Assembly: GCA_041497995.1 (NCBI GenBank)
Contig: JBGQHM010000034.1
Location: 1-30,330 of the forward strand
DNA: 30,330 nt
Reading direction: 5' to 3'
From: DATKMS01 sp041497995
GTDB taxonomy: Bacteria; Desulfobacterota; Binatia; HRBIN30
Program-made: the position numbers and the translations under genes
Notes under the pieces: model-generated
Databases searched by the model: none
Seen by the model: only the letters and a program-made list of their open reading frames with translations
What the model was told of the DNA's origin: nothing
Shown: positions 29,641-30,330 of the stretch, in pieces
Position numbering within the stretch: position 1 is the stretch's first letter
Layout of the letters: every line of letters starts with the position of its first letter

Positions 29641-30192
29641 TTAGTTCGGATTCCGAGAGGACGCGGCGGAGCGCTGCACGCGCCGCACGGCATATGCGAC
29701 CAGCACGGCAGCGCACAGCGCCAGCGCCCAAGGGGCAAGCGCTGGCGCCGTGGACGCTTTGCATATGAAGGTCGTAGTGTCGGTGTTGGTGTTGATGTTT
29801 GTCTTGCCCGCCGGCACGCAGCAGGGCGTACCAAACGGCGGTACCTCACACGCAGACGGCGCGGTGCAGCAATTTGCGTCGCACGGCTGTTCGTTGGGCA
29901 CATCGAGATTTTCGACGCCGATGCATGTCGGGCCGAACGCTAGGTCTATCGTGGTGCAGGTGAGCGTCATGCCTTCCAGGACGCAGGTTGGAGGGTACGG
30001 CGGCGCCGGGCAGCCGAAGATCGTATGTGAGCTCGTCGAGTTGGTGGCAGTGGTATTGCCAGCAGTGGGCGCGCCGCACACTCCAGCAGCGAAGACCGTG
30101 GGGTTGACAAACACCGTCCACGCCGTGAGCACGGCGAACAGCGCCACGCCGCAGAGGCCGCGGCGGCCTCGACGCTCCGTCAGATGCGTCAT
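29641..30192 (-). CDS. Cys-rich exported protein with CTERM-like sorting tail
   Basis: 183 residues. The N-terminal signal sequence is hydrophobic after THLTERRGRRG (LCGVALFAVLTAWTVF...VFAAG). The mature part is rich in Cys, Thr and Pro (IFGCPAPPYPPTC, TCTTIDLAFGPTCIG, CDANCCTAPSAC and GTPCCVPAG), followed by a Thr/Asn-rich NINTNTDTTTF linker. The C-terminus is tripartite: TAPALAPW, hydrophobic ALALCAAVLVAYAV, then RRVQR. This is like IPTL/PEP-CTERM sorting signals handled by exosortase-type enzymes. No exosortase gene is in the window. ATG 30192 overlaps the TGA of an upstream paralogue. Function unknown; a surface protein is likely. Confidence 0.8.
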   Translation of the reverse strand: MTHLTERRGRRGLCGVALFAVLTAWTVFVNPTVFAAGVCGAPTAGNTTATNSTSSHTIFGCPAPPYPPTCVLEGMTLTCTTIDLAFGPTCIGVENLDVPNEQPCDANCCTAPSACEVPPFGTPCCVPAGKTNINTNTDTTTFICKASTAPALAPWALALCAAVLVAYAVRRVQRSAASSRNPN

Positions 30193-30330
30193 GAAGATGC
30201 CCGCCGCGACCGGTTCACCCGCCGGACCGCATAGGCCGCGAGCAGCGCCGCGCACAGCGCCAGCGCCCAAGGGGCCAGCGCTGGGGCCGTGGCCGATTTA
30301 CAAACAAAGGTCGTAGTGTCCGTGTTGGTA
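30189..30330 (-). CDS. C-terminal end of a paralogous CTERM-tailed exported protein (5' part beyond window)
   Basis: Partial gene entering from the right edge: 46 codons ending at TGA 30189-30191. Translation reads TNTDTTTFVCKSATAPALAP, then WALALCAALLAAYAVRRVNR and SRRASS. It matches the tail of the downstream gene at most positions, with many synonymous differences. The TGA overlaps the next ATG. A tandem duplication of exported proteins. Confidence 0.8.
   Translation of the reverse strand, partial: TNTDTTTFVCKSATAPALAPWALALCAALLAAYAVRRVNRSRRASS

Overview
GC-rich chromosomal DNA from an environmental bacterium. Three traits suggest a Binatota/Desulfobacterota-like lineage, probably from a metagenome assembly. 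The first is the lipid-type catabolic gene set: acyl-CoA dehydrogenase, acyl-CoA synthetase, crotonase, SDR, SnoaL-like protein and amidase. The second is a Thr/Pro-linker plus dockerin-like tail protein. The third is a pair of Cys-rich secreted proteins with C-terminal sorting signals. The taxon is an inference; no rRNA or phylogenetic marker is present. No tRNA, rRNA, CRISPR array or intact insertion sequence was seen.

Layout. 1-1.7 kb is a scarred accessory segment: a TacAT-type (DUF1778/GNAT) toxin-antitoxin pair on the minus strand, butted against a truncated delta-60-repeat/dockerin-like gene, then a frameshifted serine-recombinase relic. 1.7-4.2 kb holds two ABC-2 permeases without their usual ATPase and membrane-fusion partners. 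4.3-5.4 kb holds a small exported protein and a DUF4760 membrane protein. 5.6-8.4 kb holds an acyl-CoA dehydrogenase and an amidase. 8.5-11.0 kb (minus) is a membrane histidine kinase translationally coupled to a beta-lactamase-fold hydrolase, divergent from a hotdog thioesterase. 11.8-15.2 kb is a RecQ-like helicase convergent with a CoA-disulfide-reductase/rhodanese fusion. 15.4-16.9 kb is RNase T2 and an SDR. 17.1-17.6 kb is an internally deleted acyl-CoA synthetase relic. 17.9-19.6 kb holds a two-domain GNAT and a SAM methyltransferase. 19.7-22.2 kb is crotonase, ICMT-like methyltransferase and a GST-like protein. 22.2-24.1 kb (minus) is an intact acyl-CoA synthetase coupled to a small lipoprotein. 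24.3-27.1 kb (plus) is SnoaL-like protein, class III nucleotidyl cyclase and an RlmN/Cfr-like radical SAM enzyme. 27.1-29.6 kb (minus) is a NeuD/PglD-like acetyltransferase, VOC protein, acyl carrier protein and a zinc-ribbon methyltransferase, resembling part of a surface-glycan or acyl-modification cluster. 29.6-30.3 kb holds two tandem Cys-rich exported paralogues.

The most unusual content is non-coding. (1) Four copies of a 79-81 bp repeat bounded by CTAG-like tetranucleotides, all in the same orientation. At two loci it supplies the TAG stop of the upstream gene and ends at CTAG-TG at the head of the next gene. A third copy sits in frame inside a methyltransferase gene. (2) A 130-bp symmetric element at 17721-17850 whose two outer hairpins share loop and flanks but differ at four stem pairs, all compensated. 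(3) Several intergenic hairpins built from short repeated words, lying just after stop codons. (4) Two adjacent 7-2-7 dyads and a 3 x 14-bp dyad array in two divergent promoter regions.
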